A stretch of 25,388 nucleotides of DNA, taken from Bacillota bacterium. GTDB taxonomy: Bacteria; Bacillota; UBA994. The DNA is taken from NCBI GenBank assembly GCA_018725535.1, contig QLUS01000007.1, positions 1 to 25,388 on the forward strand, in the 5' to 3' direction. The position numbers and the translations under genes were made by a program. The notes under the pieces are model-generated. The model did no database searches. It saw nothing but the letters and a program-made list of their open reading frames with translations, and was not told the origin of the DNA. This document shows positions 15,998 to 24,686 of the stretch, in pieces (the stretch's first letter is position 1; every line of letters starts with the position of its first letter).

Positions 15998-17070
15998 CGC
16001 CAGAGCAGCAGAGTCAACAGGAACGCACGGAGCAAGCGACGCCTAAGCGGCTGAGCGAAGCACGCAAAAAAGGACAGGCTGTGAAAAGCATGGACTTGGT
16101 TGCGGCCGTAGGATTTCTAGGTATGGTCGGAGTATTGGCCATGACGGCAGAGCGGCTGATTAACACCTCCCTTAATTACGTCGCTATGTCGCTTAGTAAT
16201 CTGTCCGCAGCGACAGCACTGGATTACTCCTTTACTCCGCTCCTAGTACATGCCGCAAGCATCTTTGCCTCTATGGTTTGGCCTCTTCTAACTGCGGCAC
16301 TCGTCTTAGGCGTACTCGCTAATATTCTGCAAGTAGGGTTCTTGTGGAGCGGCGACCCGTTAAAACCCGAGTTTAGCCGTCTTGACCCTATAGAGGGATT
16401 AGGGCGAATGATGTCCACCCGGGCGCTGTTTGACTTCGTTAAGGCGCTGGCTAAGCTGCTGGCGGTGGGATTCGCGGCCTATCTTGGACTCATGGGCGAG
16501 ATGGAACGGCTCTTGCTGGCGGGGTACAGTGAGGGAGCTGGTTCCTTGGTGCTGGGCGGGCGCGTGCTTTACGGCGTCGCCATAAGGGTAGGGATTACCT
16601 ATTTAGTTATCGGTGTAGTCGACTTTCTCTATCAGCGGCATGAGTTTCGGCAGAACATGATGATGACGCGGCAAGAAGTGAAAGAAGAGCACAAACAGAT
16701 GGAAGGTGACCCGCAAGTTAAAGCGCGACAGCGCGAGCGGCAGCGCCTGCTGGCCACGGGTCGGATGTTTGCAGCGATCCCAACGGCGACTGTCGTGGTC
16801 ACTAACCCTACACACTTTGCGGTCGCCTTGCGCTACGACCGTGGGCGCAGTGAGGGTGCCCCGCTAGTCGTGGCTAAAGGCTGCGATTACTTAGCGCAGC
16901 GCATCAAGTTACGGGCCACAGAGTGTGGCATCCCGTTAGTAGAGAACCCGGCTTTAGCCCGCTCCCTTTACCAGCAGGCAGAAGTGGGACAGGAGATTCC
17001 TGCCGCGCTCTACAGGGCCGTTGCCGAGATTTTGGCGGACATATTTTCGCGACAAAGGAGGCTAATTTGA
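15994..17070 (+). CDS. flhB: FlhB, substrate-specificity switch of the export apparatus
   Basis: FlhB is the membrane export protein that cleaves itself and switches export from hook to filament subunits. The 358-residue product begins with the polar QERTEQATPKRLSEARKKGQ segment, has four membrane helices (about 30-215), and a cytoplasmic domain with the self-cleavage motif N-P-T-H at residues 271-274 followed by FAVALRYD. GTG 15994 overlaps the fliR stop. All of the motif is present, so the switch should work together with FliK at 9201. Confidence 0.97.
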   Translation: MTPEQQSQQERTEQATPKRLSEARKKGQAVKSMDLVAAVGFLGMVGVLAMTAERLINTSLNYVAMSLSNLSAATALDYSFTPLLVHAASIFASMVWPLLTAALVLGVLANILQVGFLWSGDPLKPEFSRLDPIEGLGRMMSTRALFDFVKALAKLLAVGFAAYLGLMGEMERLLLAGYSEGAGSLVLGGRVLYGVAIRVGITYLVIGVVDFLYQRHEFRQNMMMTRQEVKEEHKQMEGDPQVKARQRERQRLLATGRMFAAIPTATVVVTNPTHFAVALRYDRGRSEGAPLVVAKGCDYLAQRIKLRATECGIPLVENPALARSLYQQAEVGQEIPAALYRAVAEILADIFSRQRRLI

Positions 17071-19104
17071 GTGCGTGCACTCCTGCGCTATACAGACGTG
17101 ATCATAGCCTCCCTAGTGGTTGGGATTATACTTATTATCATCATTCCGCTGCAGGCAGGCCTACTTGATTTCTTGCTCATTATTAACATTAGCATCAGCG
17201 TAATAATCTTTCTTACTACCCTCTTTACCACAAATATACTCCAGCTCAGTGTTTTCCCTACGCTGCTCTTAATTACCACCCTCCTGCGATTGGCACTAAA
17301 CGTCGCGTCTACGCGCCTCATCCTCTCCGCCGGGGCGGCGGGGGCGGTGATCGCTGCCTTTGGCGACTTTGTGATAGGAGGAAACTACGTTGTCGGGATG
17401 GTTATCTTTATCATTATTACCGTTATACAATTCGTAGTTATTACTAATGGATCAGGCCGCGTGGCCGAGGTTGCCGCGCGCTTCACGCTTGACGCCATGC
17501 CCGGAAAGCAGATGGCGGTTGACGCTGACCTTAACTCCGGCCTTATTAACGAGGAGCAGGCGCGCGAGCGGCGCAAAGGGCTGCAGCGCGAGGCAGACTT
17601 TTACGGGGCCATGGATGGCGCGAGTAAGTTTGTTAAGGGCGATGCCATCGCGGGCATGGTCATTACTTTGATTAATATTATCGGCGGGCTAATCGTCGGC
17701 ATGGTGCAACTCGGCTGGCCATGGCAGCGCGCCGTTACCACTTATGTTTCGCTTACTGTAGGCGACGGGCTGGTAAGCCAGCTTCCCGCGCTGCTTATCT
17801 CCACGGCTACAGGCATTCTGGTTACGCGCGCGAACACGGATCATGGTTTTGGCACAGAGTTTTCCACTCAGCTCTTTGCGCGTTCTAAAGTAATTGGCAT
17901 GACTTCTGTGTTGCTGGCGGGTCTAGGCCTCGTACCCGCAATGCCGACTATTCCTTTCTTGGCAGTGGCAGGAGCCACTGGCTACTTAGCGTATGTCTTG
18001 CATGCGGAGGAGAGGGAAAAGGCAACTCGCCCTGTTCCCGCTGTACTTGCGCGGCCTACTGAACCGGAGAACGTGTTGACACTACTCTCGCATGAGCAGT
18101 TAGACATAGAAATTGGCTTTGGGCTCGTTCGCCTCACTGACGGGAGTCACGGGGGTGACCTACTGGAACGCCTGGCAGCCGTACGGCGGCGCTTGATTAC
18201 GGAGCAGGGCGTATTTATTCGACCTATTCGCATCCGAGATAACCTGCAGTTAAAACCCAACCAGTATGCCGTTAAGATTCGCGGCAATCAGGTGGCTGTG
18301 GGTGAGCTGCAGCCAAATTCGCTGTTGGCGATGGACTATGCGGGAGGGAAGATAGACGTGCCCGGCGTAGACACGAAAGAACCTACGTTTGGCCTCCCCG
18401 CACGGTGGATTAGCGTGCAAGAACGCGAAAAGGCTGAGATTCTGGGTCTCACCGTGGTAGACTGCACGACTGTGCTTGTCACGCACCTAAGTGAGATTAT
18501 AAAACGGCACGCGCATGAGCTATTGGGAAGGCAAGAGGTGCGAGAGTTGCTTGACAAGGTAAAGGAGCTAAACCCGGCTGTGGTCGAGGAGTTAAGCAGT
18601 GAACAAGTGTCGTTAGGGGATGTGCAGAAGGTGCTGCAGGGGCTACTGCAGGAAGGGGTGGGCATTCGCGACATGGTGGGCATACTGGAGGCTATCGCGG
18701 ACAACGTGCGCACTTCCCGCGAACCAGACTTTCTGTTAGAGAGCGTCAGACATGCGCTAGCACGCACGATTAGTCATGCGGTGGCGGACAAAGGTGTCAT
18801 TCATGTACTGACGCTGCATCCGCGCTTTGAGCAGCACCTGCTAGAGTCGGTCACGACAGCAGGCGGAGGGCACATAATTCTAGAGCCGAGCAAACTACAC
18901 CTCTTCTTCGAGCGCTTGGCGAAAAACCTCGAGCGGGTCAGCATTACGGAAGGGCATCAGCCTGTTTTGCTCGTTCCAAGCAAGTTAAGGTTGCCCCTGC
19001 GCAGACTCACTCAGCGTCACTTCCCTACGCTTACCATTTTGTCTCCGAGCGAAGTTAGCGCAGACGTAGAAATTGAGTCTTTGGGGGCGGTGGGACTAGA
19101 GTGA
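17071..19104 (+). CDS. flhA: FlhA, export gate receptor
   Basis: FlhA forms a nonameric ring that receives chaperone-substrate complexes and couples export to proton flow. The 677-residue product has about eight membrane helices in the first 310 residues, with the FHIPEP-family segments RFTLDAMPGKQMAVDADLNS and READFYGAMDGASKFVKGDA between them, and a large cytoplasmic domain that binds FliS-type chaperones. GTG 17071 begins directly after the flhB stop, 9 bases behind AAAGGAGG (17054-17061). The stop overlaps flhF by 4 bases. It is the longest gene in the window and is intact. Confidence 0.97.
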   Translation: MRALLRYTDVIIASLVVGIILIIIIPLQAGLLDFLLIINISISVIIFLTTLFTTNILQLSVFPTLLLITTLLRLALNVASTRLILSAGAAGAVIAAFGDFVIGGNYVVGMVIFIIITVIQFVVITNGSGRVAEVAARFTLDAMPGKQMAVDADLNSGLINEEQARERRKGLQREADFYGAMDGASKFVKGDAIAGMVITLINIIGGLIVGMVQLGWPWQRAVTTYVSLTVGDGLVSQLPALLISTATGILVTRANTDHGFGTEFSTQLFARSKVIGMTSVLLAGLGLVPAMPTIPFLAVAGATGYLAYVLHAEEREKATRPVPAVLARPTEPENVLTLLSHEQLDIEIGFGLVRLTDGSHGGDLLERLAAVRRRLITEQGVFIRPIRIRDNLQLKPNQYAVKIRGNQVAVGELQPNSLLAMDYAGGKIDVPGVDTKEPTFGLPARWISVQEREKAEILGLTVVDCTTVLVTHLSEIIKRHAHELLGRQEVRELLDKVKELNPAVVEELSSEQVSLGDVQKVLQGLLQEGVGIRDMVGILEAIADNVRTSREPDFLLESVRHALARTISHAVADKGVIHVLTLHPRFEQHLLESVTTAGGGHIILEPSKLHLFFERLAKNLERVSITEGHQPVLLVPSKLRLPLRRLTQRHFPTLTILSPSEVSADVEIESLGAVGLE

Positions 19105-20141
19105 GAATCAAGAAGGTTGTCGCCAAAGACATGCAGGTAGCCCTCCACATGCTGCGCAAGGAATTAGGCCCGGAAGCCGTAATCGTCAGCTCGCGTACGG
19201 TGAGAGAACCCGGTATTTTTGGGTGGTTTAAGCCTGCGAAAGTGGAAGTTACTGCTGCCGTGGAGCGTGTAACGGAGGCCCGCCTAGAGCCGGACGACGC
19301 GCTACGCAGCGAACTAATGGAAATTAAGGCAATGCTTGGCACCATGGGCGCGGCTTCCGTCAAGGCGTCCGCTAAGGGAGTGCCCCCGGCGCGGTGGGCA
19401 GAACGTTTCCGGCTCGCTGACCTTAGTCCCGAGGTGATGGCTTTACTTAGTGAGCAGCTCGGGACGGGAGACAAAACGGCAGACGAGGAGAAACGGGTGC
19501 TTGAACGCCTCGCTAAGTGCTTTTCCCCCTATGAGCGCCCCAAGGGTAAACGGAAACGCATGCATGCTTTTGTAGGACCGACAGGCGTAGGCAAGACGAC
19601 GACTATAGCTAAGCTTGCCGCTCAACAGGCGCTACAGGAGCAGAAAAAAGTCGCGCTGATTACCATTGACACGTTTCGCATCGGGGCAGTTGAGCAACTG
19701 CGAATCTATGGCGATATCATCGGTGTTCCGGTGGCGGTAGTTGGAGCGCCGTCTGAGCTTACTGACGCGCTCACAGAGTTCAAGCACAAAGACGCGATTT
19801 TCATAGACACTACGGGCCGCTCCGCGCGAAAACCGTTGCATGTTTCTGAAATGCGCGCCTATTTCGATGGCATTTCTGATTTGGAGAAGTACTTAGTGCT
19901 CAGTTCCACCACAAAAAGCCGAGATTTACTAGGTATTTACAAGGCTTACTGCGAACTCGGTCTTGCAGCCGCCATCTTCACTAAGTGCGACGAGACAGAA
20001 AGTCTAGGCGGCATCGTGGATCTGTGTTATCGCACTTCAATTCCGGTTGCCTACCTCGCTAACGGACAGAATGTACCAGAAGACATTCGGGAAGCGCATC
20101 CGCAAGAACTTGCGCGGTTAGTCTTGGGGGTGAATTTATGA
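19101..20141 (+). CDS. flhF: FlhF, SRP-type GTPase for flagellar placement
   Basis: FlhF is related to Ffh/FtsY and sets where flagella form. The 346-residue product has the N-terminal MRIKKVVAKDMQVALHMLRK region with an EAVIVSSRTV segment, a linker, and the NG GTPase domain: P-loop GPTGVGKT at 159-166, DTFRIGAVEQLRIYG, G3 as DTTGRS (usually DTAGRS, a mild change) and TKCDE as the guanine-binding motif. GTG 19101 overlaps flhA by 4 bases. It is followed by its regulator flhG with an ATGA overlap. Confidence 0.96.
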   Translation: MRIKKVVAKDMQVALHMLRKELGPEAVIVSSRTVREPGIFGWFKPAKVEVTAAVERVTEARLEPDDALRSELMEIKAMLGTMGAASVKASAKGVPPARWAERFRLADLSPEVMALLSEQLGTGDKTADEEKRVLERLAKCFSPYERPKGKRKRMHAFVGPTGVGKTTTIAKLAAQQALQEQKKVALITIDTFRIGAVEQLRIYGDIIGVPVAVVGAPSELTDALTEFKHKDAIFIDTTGRSARKPLHVSEMRAYFDGISDLEKYLVLSSTTKSRDLLGIYKAYCELGLAAAIFTKCDETESLGGIVDLCYRTSIPVAYLANGQNVPEDIREAHPQELARLVLGVNL

Positions 20142-20998
20142 AGTGGGATCAAGCGCACTTGTTGCGACAGCGCGTCGGCAAGGCTCCCCCGCGCCCACGC
20201 GCGAAGGTCATTACCATCGTCAGCGGTAAAGGTGGGGTTGGCAAAACCAATCTGGTAGTTAATCTGGGTATTGCCCTCTCAAGAAACGGCAAAACAACTA
20301 CCATAGTTGATGCAGACCTAGGATTGGCCAATGTCGACGTGGTGCTTGGCCAGTATTTTGACCATGACCTCGAGCATGTCATCAAGGGCGAAAAGCGTCT
20401 GGAAGAGATCATTGGCTTTGGTCCTTATGGGCTGCGAATCGTCCCGTCTGCTTCAGGCGTACAGGGAATGGCAAACATGAGCCCAGAAGAACGAGAACGA
20501 CTCATTACGGAATTAGCGACGCTTGAGTACAACACGGACTTCCTTATTTTTGACACAGGAGCCGGTATCTCCCGCAATGTCCTCGCCTTTGCTAACCTTG
20601 CCGATGAGGTTGTTGTCGTGGTAACGCCAGAGCCTACTTCTATTGCCGATGCGTATGCCTTGGTCAAGCTCCTAGTTACCGCGCGCGCAGCAAGCGGTAT
20701 TGCCTTAGTAGTAAATCGTTCGCTTAGTATCGAGGATGGCAGGGCCACCGGGGAGCGCTTTATGATGCTTGCTGAACGCTTTCTCCGCCACAAGGTGCGG
20801 TTGATTGGCGTGGTTTCCGATGATGTCTTAGTCAGTCAAGCTGTGCGCAGACAACATCCATTTGTCTTGAGCCATCCCGAGAGCACGCCTAGCAGGCAAG
20901 TTGACGCTATTGCCCGTAGCCTTGCCGGAGAGACGGTTTCGCCGATTGCTGAACGTGGCTTACTGCTTGGGCTTAAGCGGCTTTTTGGAGGCAGATGA
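20138..20998 (+). CDS. flhG: FlhG (YlxH), MinD-like ATPase controlling flagellar number
   Basis: FlhG is a MinD/ParA-type ATPase that limits flagellar number and activates the FlhF GTPase. The 286-residue product shows DQAHLLRQ at residues 4-11, matching the DQAxxLR activator helix of FlhG, deviant Walker A SGKGGVGKT at 29-37, VDADLGLANVDVVLG, and DTGAGIS as Walker B/switch. A C-terminal basic-hydrophobic stretch (GLLLGLKRLF) fits a membrane-targeting helix. ATG 20138 overlaps the flhF stop. In Bacillus cheB follows flhG; here a PilZ gene does. Confidence 0.95.
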   Translation: MKWDQAHLLRQRVGKAPPRPRAKVITIVSGKGGVGKTNLVVNLGIALSRNGKTTTIVDADLGLANVDVVLGQYFDHDLEHVIKGEKRLEEIIGFGPYGLRIVPSASGVQGMANMSPEERERLITELATLEYNTDFLIFDTGAGISRNVLAFANLADEVVVVVTPEPTSIADAYALVKLLVTARAASGIALVVNRSLSIEDGRATGERFMMLAERFLRHKVRLIGVVSDDVLVSQAVRRQHPFVLSHPESTPSRQVDAIARSLAGETVSPIAERGLLLGLKRLFGGR

Positions 20999-20999
20999 T

Positions 21000-21644
21000 A
21001 TGGCTGCACCTAAACTCCGCGTTGGTCTCAGACTAGAAGTTTGGCAGGAAGGAGGCGCGGTTACGTGGATTACGCGCATTGAGGAAGTACATGCGGAGAG
21101 TTTCGCTGTTTCTTCGTTCTTTGCCGGTGCCAAGCTGCATGTCTTGCGTCCGGACGAGGAGGTTAATTGTCTCCTAACCGACAAAGAGACTCAAGCGCAA
21201 TATGGCTTTATCGCGCATGTTATCCGGCGCGAGGTGAAGGGCGTGCCGCTTTATTACCTCTCCCGTCCTAAGAGCTTCGTGAGGATTCAGAGGCGCGCCT
21301 TTGTGCGGCTGCCGGTCTTAATTCCCCAGTTGTTTAGGGCCTCTGAAGAAGGTGCGTGGCATAAGGGCTATTTGCTTGACTTAAGCGGGGGAGGCGCAAG
21401 AATTTCACATAAGTCTCCGCTCAGCGTCGGTGAGCTTGTTCACCTGCAATTTACACTGCGTAAAGAAGATGGCGTACTCCTAGTACCGGGGGAAGTAGTG
21501 CGTGTAGAGCGGACATCTGAAGCTGGCCCCACGACCTTTCACAGCGGTATCCGCTTCCTAGCACTGCCGGAGACGACGCAAGACCTCATTGTTGGGTACG
21601 TCTTTGAACGCATGCTAGCCGGACGTAGGAAACGAGAGGTATAG
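21000..21644 (+). CDS. YcgR-type PilZ protein (cyclic-di-GMP motility brake)
   Basis: YcgR/DgrA/YpfA proteins bind cyclic-di-GMP and slow the motor by contacting the stator or rotor. ATG 21000 gives 214 residues with an N-terminal YcgR-like beta domain (about 5-90) and a C-terminal PilZ domain (about 96-205). The two cyclic-di-GMP motifs are visible: R-x3-R at 99-103 (within RRAFVR) and D-x-S-x-x-G at 127-132 (DLSGGG). The gene is 1 base after flhG and 1 base before sigD, behind GGAGGCAG, so it is part of the operon. An upstream extension to 20901 overlaps flhG and looks unlike the family. Confidence 0.9.
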   Translation: MAAPKLRVGLRLEVWQEGGAVTWITRIEEVHAESFAVSSFFAGAKLHVLRPDEEVNCLLTDKETQAQYGFIAHVIRREVKGVPLYYLSRPKSFVRIQRRAFVRLPVLIPQLFRASEEGAWHKGYLLDLSGGGARISHKSPLSVGELVHLQFTLRKEDGVLLVPGEVVRVERTSEAGPTTFHSGIRFLALPETTQDLIVGYVFERMLAGRRKREV

Positions 21645-21645
21645 C

Positions 21646-22362
21646 ATGGACAGAGACGAGCTAGTTCTCTCCTACCTGCCTTTGGTGCGGCGGATTGCGG
21701 GGCGCATCTACATCCCCTCGCCTGAGGTCTTAGACCGAGAAGACCTTGTCGCGCACGGCGTAATCGGACTCTTAGAGGCTGCCGAGAAGTATGACCCCGC
21801 GCGGGAAACAAGCTTTGCCAGTTTTGCCTATCGGCGCATTCGTGGCGCTATGCTTGACTCTATCCGTAGCCTTAGCTTCAGCCCGCGCATTGTGAACGAC
21901 CGTATCAGCCAGTATCGCGAGGCCGAAGAGAGGCTGCTTGCTCTGGGAGAGGACGTCACAACCGAGCGTATGGCAGCAGAACTCAGTCTGTCGGTCTCCC
22001 AGATACACGCGCTCCTTGCACACATGGCCCTGCGCTGCGTAGTTTCATTGGATCGAGTATTGTTTTCGGCCGATGGGGAAGAGCTGCAAGTAGCGCAGGT
22101 GGTGGGTTCTGTCGGCAGTCCTGATCCGGCGCGAGTGGTTGAAGAGAGTGAGTTGATGCAAGCCCTTGCGACCGCGCTCTCGCATCTGCCCCCGCGAGAC
22201 CGCGAAATGCTGTCGCTCTACTACGTGGAAGAACTGACATTGAAAGAAATTGCCTGTGTCTTTGGTGTAACCGAAGGACGAGTATCACAATTGCATAGTC
22301 GAGCCATCGAATTATTGCGCCAGAATCTACGCCCTATGCGACACGAAGGGGTGAAGCTGTGA
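21646..22362 (+). CDS. sigD: SigD (FliA, sigma-28), flagellar sigma factor
   Basis: This sigma factor directs RNA polymerase to late flagellar and chemotaxis promoters. The 238-residue product has region 2 with DREDLVAHGVIGLLEAAEKY (30-49) and SFASFAYRRIRGAMLDSIRS (56-75), a region 3 segment with MAAELSLSVSQIH, and region 4 with LPPRDREMLSLYYVEELTLK and the VTEGRVSQLHSRA recognition helix. The RIRGAMLD motif separates it from sporulation sigma factors only in part, but gene context settles it. ATG 21646 follows a modest GAGAGGT. The anti-sigma factor FlgM is not in the window. Its predicted target promoter is at 7-34. Confidence 0.95.
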   Translation: MDRDELVLSYLPLVRRIAGRIYIPSPEVLDREDLVAHGVIGLLEAAEKYDPARETSFASFAYRRIRGAMLDSIRSLSFSPRIVNDRISQYREAEERLLALGEDVTTERMAAELSLSVSQIHALLAHMALRCVVSLDRVLFSADGEELQVAQVVGSVGSPDPARVVEESELMQALATALSHLPPRDREMLSLYYVEELTLKEIACVFGVTEGRVSQLHSRAIELLRQNLRPMRHEGVKL

Positions 22363-22694
22363 ATCTAGTGTTTTTTCTTGTGGGTGTTGTAACCGGCGGG
22401 GTTGTCTGCTATCTTTACTTGCAGAGTAGTAGACCAGCCGGGGCGGATGAATCGCTTGCATTTAGAGTTCAGGCGCTTGAAGAGCAGTTAGCTGCCTTAA
22501 CCGCAGAGAGGACGAACACAGGCAGTGCGCCGATGCGCAGTCCCCGCGCACGAAAAGTAAGCACTCCCACCGGCAAACAGGAGCGCGTGCTAGCTCTCTA
22601 CCGCGACGGTCTGGAATGCGCCAGAATTGCCCAAGCAACAGGTGTGCCGCTTGGCCAAGTTGAACTGCTGACACGCCTACACGGAAAGGAGTGA
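22359..22694 (+). CDS. SwrB-like membrane-anchored small protein
   Basis: This 111-residue protein has an N-terminal membrane helix (MNLVFFLVGVVTGGVVCYLY, residues 1-20), a short coiled coil (about 35-50) and a basic linker. Its C-terminal 35 residues, with RVLALYRDGLECARIAQATG and VPLGQVELLTRLHG, look like a helix-turn-helix-like module. The build and position directly after sigD match Bacillus SwrB and the small proteins annotated as DUF6115 in Clostridia; SwrB promotes basal body maturation at FliF/FliG. Homology to SwrB is inferred from layout and the tail motif and is not proven. GTG 22359 overlaps sigD by 4 bases. Confidence 0.7.
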   Translation: MNLVFFLVGVVTGGVVCYLYLQSSRPAGADESLAFRVQALEEQLAALTAERTNTGSAPMRSPRARKVSTPTGKQERVLALYRDGLECARIAQATGVPLGQVELLTRLHGKE

Positions 22695-22700
22695 ACTAGT

Positions 22701-23441
22701 GTGCTGCGTGGACTCTACCAAGCTACCTCAGCCATGGTAATTGCTAAGACACGGCAGGAAATGATCAGCGGCAATGTCGCAAATGCTGAGACTCCGGGGT
22801 TTAAACGCGATAATGTAGCGGAGGAAGTATTTTCTGAGGTTATGTGGGTTGCGGAACTAGCGGGGCGCAGGAGAGGGCTCGGCACAACCTTTACGCGCAC
22901 AGCGCTTAGTGCTCCTGTAACAGACCATCGGCAAGGTCAAATAGTGGAGTCACACTCGCCTTACCACCTAGCCTTAAGTGGGCAAGGGTTCTTCGCCGTG
23001 CAGACGCCTGAGGGTGTACGCTACACGCGTGCAGGCGACTTTCGGGTGGATGCCGCGGGTCATGTTGTTGATGCCCGTGGCGGGCGACTGTTGCTTAGCG
23101 ACAGAACTCCCCTGGATGCTCGGGGTAGGCAACTTAAGATTCTGACAAGCGGCGAGGTATTGCTCGACGATGCTCCCGCAGGGCGGCTTCTTCTCGTTGA
23201 GTTTCCTGACCTAAGCGGATTAATACGGGACGTTAACGGGCAGTTTCAGGGAGATGGCCTGATTGCCGTTGCCAGCCAAGGCAGTGTGCACCAATTTATG
23301 CTGGAACAATCTAATGTTGACATCGGGGAAGAAATAGTGGCCATGCTCCTCACTAACCGCATTTTCCAAAGCGCGCAAAGGATAGTCGCGACTTACGACC
23401 GACTGATGGAGCGGGCAAAAGAAATCGGCAGCGTCCGATAG
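22701..23441 (+). CDS. flgF: FlgF/FlhO, distal rod-type protein
   Basis: This is a flagellar basal body rod protein of the FlgF/FlgG family (FlhO in Bacillus). The 246-residue product has GNVANAETPGFKR at 24-36, the ALSGQGFFAVQTPEGVRYTR segment near 92-111 and the C-terminal helix with EQSNVDIGEEIVAMLLTNRI. GTG 22701 lies 9 bases behind AAAGGAG (22685-22691 region). The tandem pair with the next gene, after sigD and the SwrB-like gene, is like flhO-flhP. Which member is nearest to enteric FlgF or FlgG cannot be settled by eye. Confidence 0.9.
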   Translation: MLRGLYQATSAMVIAKTRQEMISGNVANAETPGFKRDNVAEEVFSEVMWVAELAGRRRGLGTTFTRTALSAPVTDHRQGQIVESHSPYHLALSGQGFFAVQTPEGVRYTRAGDFRVDAAGHVVDARGGRLLLSDRTPLDARGRQLKILTSGEVLLDDAPAGRLLLVEFPDLSGLIRDVNGQFQGDGLIAVASQGSVHQFMLEQSNVDIGEEIVAMLLTNRIFQSAQRIVATYDRLMERAKEIGSVR

Positions 23442-23453
23442 GGGGGTGAAATT

Positions 23454-24197
23454 ATGTTGCAGAGCATAAGGCGCAGTGTCAGCGGTCTGGTGGCGCAAAT
23501 GAACCGGTTGACCTCGATTAGCAGTAACATTGCCAACGCCAAAACCGCGGGGCATAAGCGTCAAACCGGTACCTTCAGTGAATTGCTTGTGCAGGCGCTA
23601 GATGACAGGAATGTCCCACTGTCAAGCCCCCAAGGTAGGTTTGTGCACGGCGCAGAATACAGACCGGAGACTGTTTTTACCCAAGGAGACCTAGTGCCTA
23701 CCGGGCGGGCCTTAGATATTGCCTTGGTTGGCAGTGGCTTTGTGGAGCTGTCTGATGCGCGAGAGCAGCCTGTTTTTGTACGGGGGGGCAGTTTCTCGCT
23801 TGACGCCGGTGGGCGGCTAGTACATACCTCAGGTGCCGTGGTGCCGGGGGTGACCATCCCAGTCGAAGCGCAGGTGATTGACATAGATTCTCAAGGGGTA
23901 ATCACATATGCGGTAGACGGAGTAGTCAGCGTGGGCGGGGAGCTCCGTAGGGTATCGTTTATGAACCCGGCCGGGCTAGACCACAGAGGTCAGCTTGTTT
24001 TTGCGCAAAGTGCGAATTCCGGGGAGGCTACAGCCGACTCGTCAGTGGTTAAGCAGGGCTTCCTTGAGTCCAGTAACGTTTCATTGCTGGATGAGATGAC
24101 AGACCTCGTTAGGGCACAGAGAGTGTACCAAGCAAATGCTACTGCCGTGCGAACCCTTGACGAGATGTGGGAGAGAAGTACCGACTTGCGGAGATAG
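23454..24197 (+). CDS. flgG: FlgG/FlhP, distal rod-type protein
   Basis: This is the second rod protein of the tandem pair (FlhP in Bacillus). The 247-residue product has SNIANAKTAGHKR near 24-36, where the usual TPGFKR is changed to TAGHKR, the IALVGSGFVEL segment, a beta-rich middle, and the C-terminal core ESSNVSLLDEMTDLVRAQRV followed by YQANATAVRTLDEM. ATG 23454 follows GGGGGGTGAAATT. It may contact the hook base. No outer-membrane ring genes follow it, fitting a single-membrane cell. Confidence 0.9.
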   Translation: MLQSIRRSVSGLVAQMNRLTSISSNIANAKTAGHKRQTGTFSELLVQALDDRNVPLSSPQGRFVHGAEYRPETVFTQGDLVPTGRALDIALVGSGFVELSDAREQPVFVRGGSFSLDAGGRLVHTSGAVVPGVTIPVEAQVIDIDSQGVITYAVDGVVSVGGELRRVSFMNPAGLDHRGQLVFAQSANSGEATADSSVVKQGFLESSNVSLLDEMTDLVRAQRVYQANATAVRTLDEMWERSTDLRR

Positions 24198-24212
24198 CTG
24201 GGAGGATCGTGG

Positions 24213-24686
24213 ATGGAGTATCCCGTAGGGATAGGTGAGTTTAGGGTGGCGGTGGCCCCCGGAATTCTTGTCACGCGCGGCTTAGGTTCGTGCGTGGGTG
24301 TAATACTGTATGATGCTGACGTACGACTAGGTGGGTTAGCCCACATTATGCTTCCAAATAGCCGAGACTTCCTTAGCTTCAATAACCCATATAAGTTTGC
24401 TGACCTAGCAATTCCTGCCATAATTGCCGAAATGCGCACACGGGGAGCAAGGATGCTCAGAGCTCGACTAGTTGGCGGAGCGCGCATGTTTGCAAATGGC
24501 GTGACACGCGCCGGATTTGACATCGGAGATCGCAACGCGGTCCAAGCAAAACTAATGCTTGGTTCGTTAGCTGTGCCTGTGGTAGGTGAAGACTTAGGTG
24601 GGAGCGTTGGGCGCACGGTGCTGCTGGACATTGCTCTAGGTAGGGTAATGGTTCGCACAGTCGGCCACGGGGAGAAAACGTTATGA
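24213..24686 (+). CDS. cheD: CheD, chemoreceptor glutamine deamidase
   Basis: CheD deamidates glutamines on chemoreceptors to glutamate and, in Bacillus-type systems, works with the phosphatase CheC in adaptation. The 157-residue product has TRGLGSCVGVILYD with Thr21 and Cys27, and GGLAHIMLP with His44, matching the Cys-His-Thr active site known for the family, plus LVGGARMF and IGDRNA further on. ATG 24213 follows GGGAGG (24200-24205). cheC, cheA, cheW, cheB and cheY are not seen here, so the pathway must be completed elsewhere. It overlaps cheR by 4 bases. Confidence 0.95.
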   Translation: MEYPVGIGEFRVAVAPGILVTRGLGSCVGVILYDADVRLGGLAHIMLPNSRDFLSFNNPYKFADLAIPAIIAEMRTRGARMLRARLVGGARMFANGVTRAGFDIGDRNAVQAKLMLGSLAVPVVGEDLGGSVGRTVLLDIALGRVMVRTVGHGEKTL

